From contig NZ_FOGR01000004.1 of the NCBI RefSeq assembly GCF_900111275.1, forward strand, positions 124,001-188,000: a stretch of 64,000 nt of DNA, in the 5' to 3' direction. The notes under the pieces are model-generated. The model was not told the DNA's origin, did no database searches, and worked only from the letters and a program-made list of their open reading frames with translations. The first letter of the stretch is position 1. The number at the start of each line of letters is the position of its first letter. Source of the DNA: Rhizobium sp. NFR03 (GTDB taxonomy: Bacteria > Pseudomonadota > Alphaproteobacteria > Rhizobiales > Rhizobiaceae). Below are positions 61,961 to 64,000 of the stretch, one piece after another. Made by a program: the position numbers and the translations under genes.

Positions 61961-63115
61961 ATGCGCCTCCTCAGATCAGCCGTCGTGAAAGCGGCCTTTC
62001 TCGCATCCGCCTGGATGACCCTCTCCGCCGGCACGGCCGCAGCCACCGATTATCCCCTTGTCGTCAAAGACATTTCGGGCCGCGAGATCACAATCGCTTC
62101 GGAGCCGAAGCGCATCGTTGTGCAGGACGGACGCGATCTCTTCGCACTGGCGCTGCTCGATCGTGCAGATCCGTTTGCGCGCGTCGTCGCCTGGAACAAC
62201 ATTCTCTCCCGCTCCGATCCAGCATCCTGGGCCGTTTTCCAGAAGCAGTGGCCGGAAAGCTCGGCAAAGCCCATCGACATGAAATTCGGTGACGAGGGAC
62301 AGGTCAATCTCGAACAGGTCGCCGCCACGAAGCCTGATTTGCTTGTGTTCCAGACGCGCGTACGGCAAGCCCTCGACGATGCGGACCTCTTCAACCGGCT
62401 GGCCAAGCTCGGCATTCCGATCATTCTGATCGACACAGAACTGGAGCCGACAATCAACGGTCCGAAGACCGTGGATCTTCTCGGCAAGGTGCTGAACCGC
62501 GAGACGGAAGCGAAGGAATTCACCGACTTCTACGCCGAGCGCCTTGCAAAGGTGAAGGCAGGCTTCGCCGGTGCCGAAAAGCCGAGGGTCTTCGTAGAGG
62601 CCAAGGCCGGACAGAAGGGCCTCGACTCCTGCTGCTTCACGCATGGCGATGTCTATTGGGGCAAGATCGTCGCAGACGCCGGTGGCATCAACATCGGCAC
62701 CCAGCTGGTCAAGGGCCGCACCGGGGACGTGACGACGGAAACGCTGATCGCCGAGAAGCCGGATGTCTTCGTGATGACGGGCTCGCCATTCTCGAATGAA
62801 GGTTCGGTCTCCCCCACCTTCGGGCTGAATGCCGACAAGGCTGCCATCGAGACATCGCTTAAGACTTTGTCCGAGCGAAAGGGCTTCTCCTACATCAAGG
62901 CCGTCGAAGAGAACCGCGTCGTCGGCCTCTACCACCAGCTCTATGCCAGCGCGTGGAACATCTATGCGGTCGAATATCTCGCCAAGGCCTTCTATCCCGA
63001 GCGTTTTGCAGATCTGGATCCCGATGCAGACCTCGCAACGATCATCGGCAGCTTCACGGGTCTTCCCAAGGACCTGACGACCGTCTATGGGGCAAAAGCC
63101 GCACCGACCAAGTAG
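61961..63115 (+). CDS. Periplasmic substrate-binding protein of a second Fe/B12-type importer
   Basis: A 384-residue binding protein with a signal peptide (about residues 1-28, ending AAA). The mature part has the FecB/FepB layout: YPLVVKDISGREITIASEPKRIVV, then VNLEQVAATKPDLLVFQ and the C-terminal YHQLYASAWNIYAVEYLAKAFYPERF. GLDSCCFTHGDVYWGKIV is a notable stretch with paired cysteines. It resembles binders of ferric siderophores or heme. A stem-loop and a permease gene follow on the same strand. Confidence 0.9.
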   Translation: MRLLRSAVVKAAFLASAWMTLSAGTAAATDYPLVVKDISGREITIASEPKRIVVQDGRDLFALALLDRADPFARVVAWNNILSRSDPASWAVFQKQWPESSAKPIDMKFGDEGQVNLEQVAATKPDLLVFQTRVRQALDDADLFNRLAKLGIPIILIDTELEPTINGPKTVDLLGKVLNRETEAKEFTDFYAERLAKVKAGFAGAEKPRVFVEAKAGQKGLDSCCFTHGDVYWGKIVADAGGINIGTQLVKGRTGDVTTETLIAEKPDVFVMTGSPFSNEGSVSPTFGLNADKAAIETSLKTLSERKGFSYIKAVEENRVVGLYHQLYASAWNIYAVEYLAKAFYPERFADLDPDADLATIIGSFTGLPKDLTTVYGAKAAPTK

Positions 63116-63139
63116 TCCGCATGAAAGACCTGCATTGCC

Positions 63140-63162
63140 GACGGGCCGCCAGACGGCCCGTC
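63140..63162 (+). other. Stem-loop between binding protein and permease
   Basis: GACGGGCCG pairs perfectly with CGGCCCGTC across CCAGA, 25 bases after the binding-protein stop. No U-run follows. The position matches hairpins that favour the binding-protein message over the permease message in ABC operons, as also seen after the TRAP binding protein at 32467. Confidence 0.65.
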
Positions 63163-63195
63163 ATCCTGATAGACGATCCCTGTATTGAAAGACGC

Positions 63196-64000
63196 ATGGA
63201 TCGAGACGCGGCAGAGAACGATTTGGCTTTACCCCTGACGGAAACCGCAGCGCCGGAGAGCGCCGAGGCCCATTACGGCGAATCGGTGATGCGGCGCGTG
63301 CTGATCATCGTCGCTCTCCTTGTCGTGCTCGCCTGCGCCTTCATCGCAGATATCGCCATCGGCTCCGGAACGCTCTCGCCCGCCGATGTCGCGAACGTGC
63401 TGTTTTCCCCGTCGACGGCAGATGCGAGCAGCCGTTTCGTCGTGTGGGAACTGCGCATGCCGATGACCTTGATGGCGCTTGTGACGGGGATCTCACTGTC
63501 TCTCTCCGGCCTCCTCATGCAGACGATCCTCGACAATCCGCTTGCCGAGCCCTTCACGCTCGGCGTGTCCTCCGCCGCGGGTTTCGGCGCGGCGCTGTCG
63601 CTCGGCTTTTCCGTCTCGCTTACATCCGCCATGCCATGGATGCCGCCCGAGTTGCTGACGGCGGCCAATGCCTTCCTTTTCGGCCTTCTGGCAACCGGGC
63701 TCGTCCTGGCACTCACGCGGGGCGGCACAAGCGTTCAGGCAATCACGCTGCTGGGCATTGCCCTGCACTTCGTCTTTTCCTCGCTGCTGTCACTCGTCCA
63801 GTACATGGCGAGCGTCGATCAGCTGCAGAGCATCGTCTTCTGGCTGATGGGCTCCTTGCAGCGCGCAACCTGGCTCAAAGTATCGATCGCGGCGGGGCTT
63901 TGCGCCATTGCGCTGCCCATCGTTCTCCTGAATGCCTGGGCCTTGACGACCATCCGCTCCTTCGGCGAGGAGGCTATCGTCTTCGGCGTGCGCGTCAGGG
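63196..64000 (+). CDS. FecCD-type permease, 3' end beyond the window
   Basis: The frame from ATG 63196 stays open to base 64000, giving 268 codons of a FecCD-type permease. After a 32-residue hydrophilic start come VLIIVALLVVLACAFIADIAIGSG, WELRMPMTLMALVTGISLSLSGLLMQTILDNPLAEPFTLGVSSAAGFG, the normal N-terminal blocks of the family. An in-frame ATG at 63121 would include the hairpin region and is less likely. The rest of the permease and probably an ATPase follow outside the window. Confidence 0.9.
   Translation, partial: MDRDAAENDLALPLTETAAPESAEAHYGESVMRRVLIIVALLVVLACAFIADIAIGSGTLSPADVANVLFSPSTADASSRFVVWELRMPMTLMALVTGISLSLSGLLMQTILDNPLAEPFTLGVSSAAGFGAALSLGFSVSLTSAMPWMPPELLTAANAFLFGLLATGLVLALTRGGTSVQAITLLGIALHFVFSSLLSLVQYMASVDQLQSIVFWLMGSLQRATWLKVSIAAGLCAIALPIVLLNAWALTTIRSFGEEAIVFGVRVR

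Overview
The window is about 64 kb of GC-rich, almost fully coding chromosome-like DNA from an alphaproteobacterium, most likely a Rhizobiaceae member (Rhizobium, Agrobacterium, Shinella or a relative). The evidence is the mix of families: an alternative aa3 oxidase operon with a small extra membrane protein, glcDEF, TRAP and ABC uptake operons, a MocR regulator, GGAAC-type general-stress promoters, DUF6894, DUF892, DUF808 and PPK2 stress genes. The species assignment is inference. No rRNA, tRNA, insertion sequence, prophage or CRISPR array was seen.

Layout. 1-3991: end of a cytochrome c oxidase operon (subunit I C-terminus, subunit III, a small membrane protein, CtaG-like assembly protein, cytochrome c) facing a diheme cytochrome c. 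4100-12361: small stress and housekeeping genes (DCC protein, renalase-like flavoprotein, DUF3429, phospholipase D, secreted esterase, PPK2, DUF808, J-domain protein). 12657-20432: glycolate oxidase glcDEF, an MFS exporter and a GH3 glycosidase. 20697-22716: small stress proteins with GGAAC promoters and an odd leader. 22752-26997: an FtsX-type ABC transporter whose permease carries a histidine-rich repeat, a Tat-exported DUF3299 protein and an alkaline phosphatase, probably concerned with metal (zinc). 27160-28308: orphan AAA ATPase.

28395-35362: a TetR regulator diverges from a TRAP transporter, a shikimate dehydrogenase and a QuiC-type 3-dehydroshikimate dehydratase. Together these make a coherent quinate/shikimate-type uptake and breakdown operon. 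35428-40401: PepSY and DUF2946 membrane proteins diverge from a FecBCD-type ABC importer, with a Zur/Fur-like inverted repeat over its promoter. 40429-49531: a dimethylglycine/sarcosine dehydrogenase-like flavoenzyme and MFS, GntP, BASS and BCCT transporters.

49664-56011: a MocR regulator diverges from a decarboxylase-like PBP-fold protein, a polar amino-acid ABC transporter and an M20 amidohydrolase, with a long inverted repeat between them; this looks like uptake and hydrolysis of an N-acyl amino compound. 56300-61770: six glycosyltransferase-like genes in three short transcription units, two of them with sialyltransferase (GT29)-like motif spacing. 61961-64000: a second Fe/B12-type ABC importer (binding protein and start of the permease), cut by the window end.

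The least conventional parts are the histidine-repeat ABC module, the MocR/ABC/amidohydrolase locus and the glycosyltransferase cluster. None of them can be called a new system from sequence alone.
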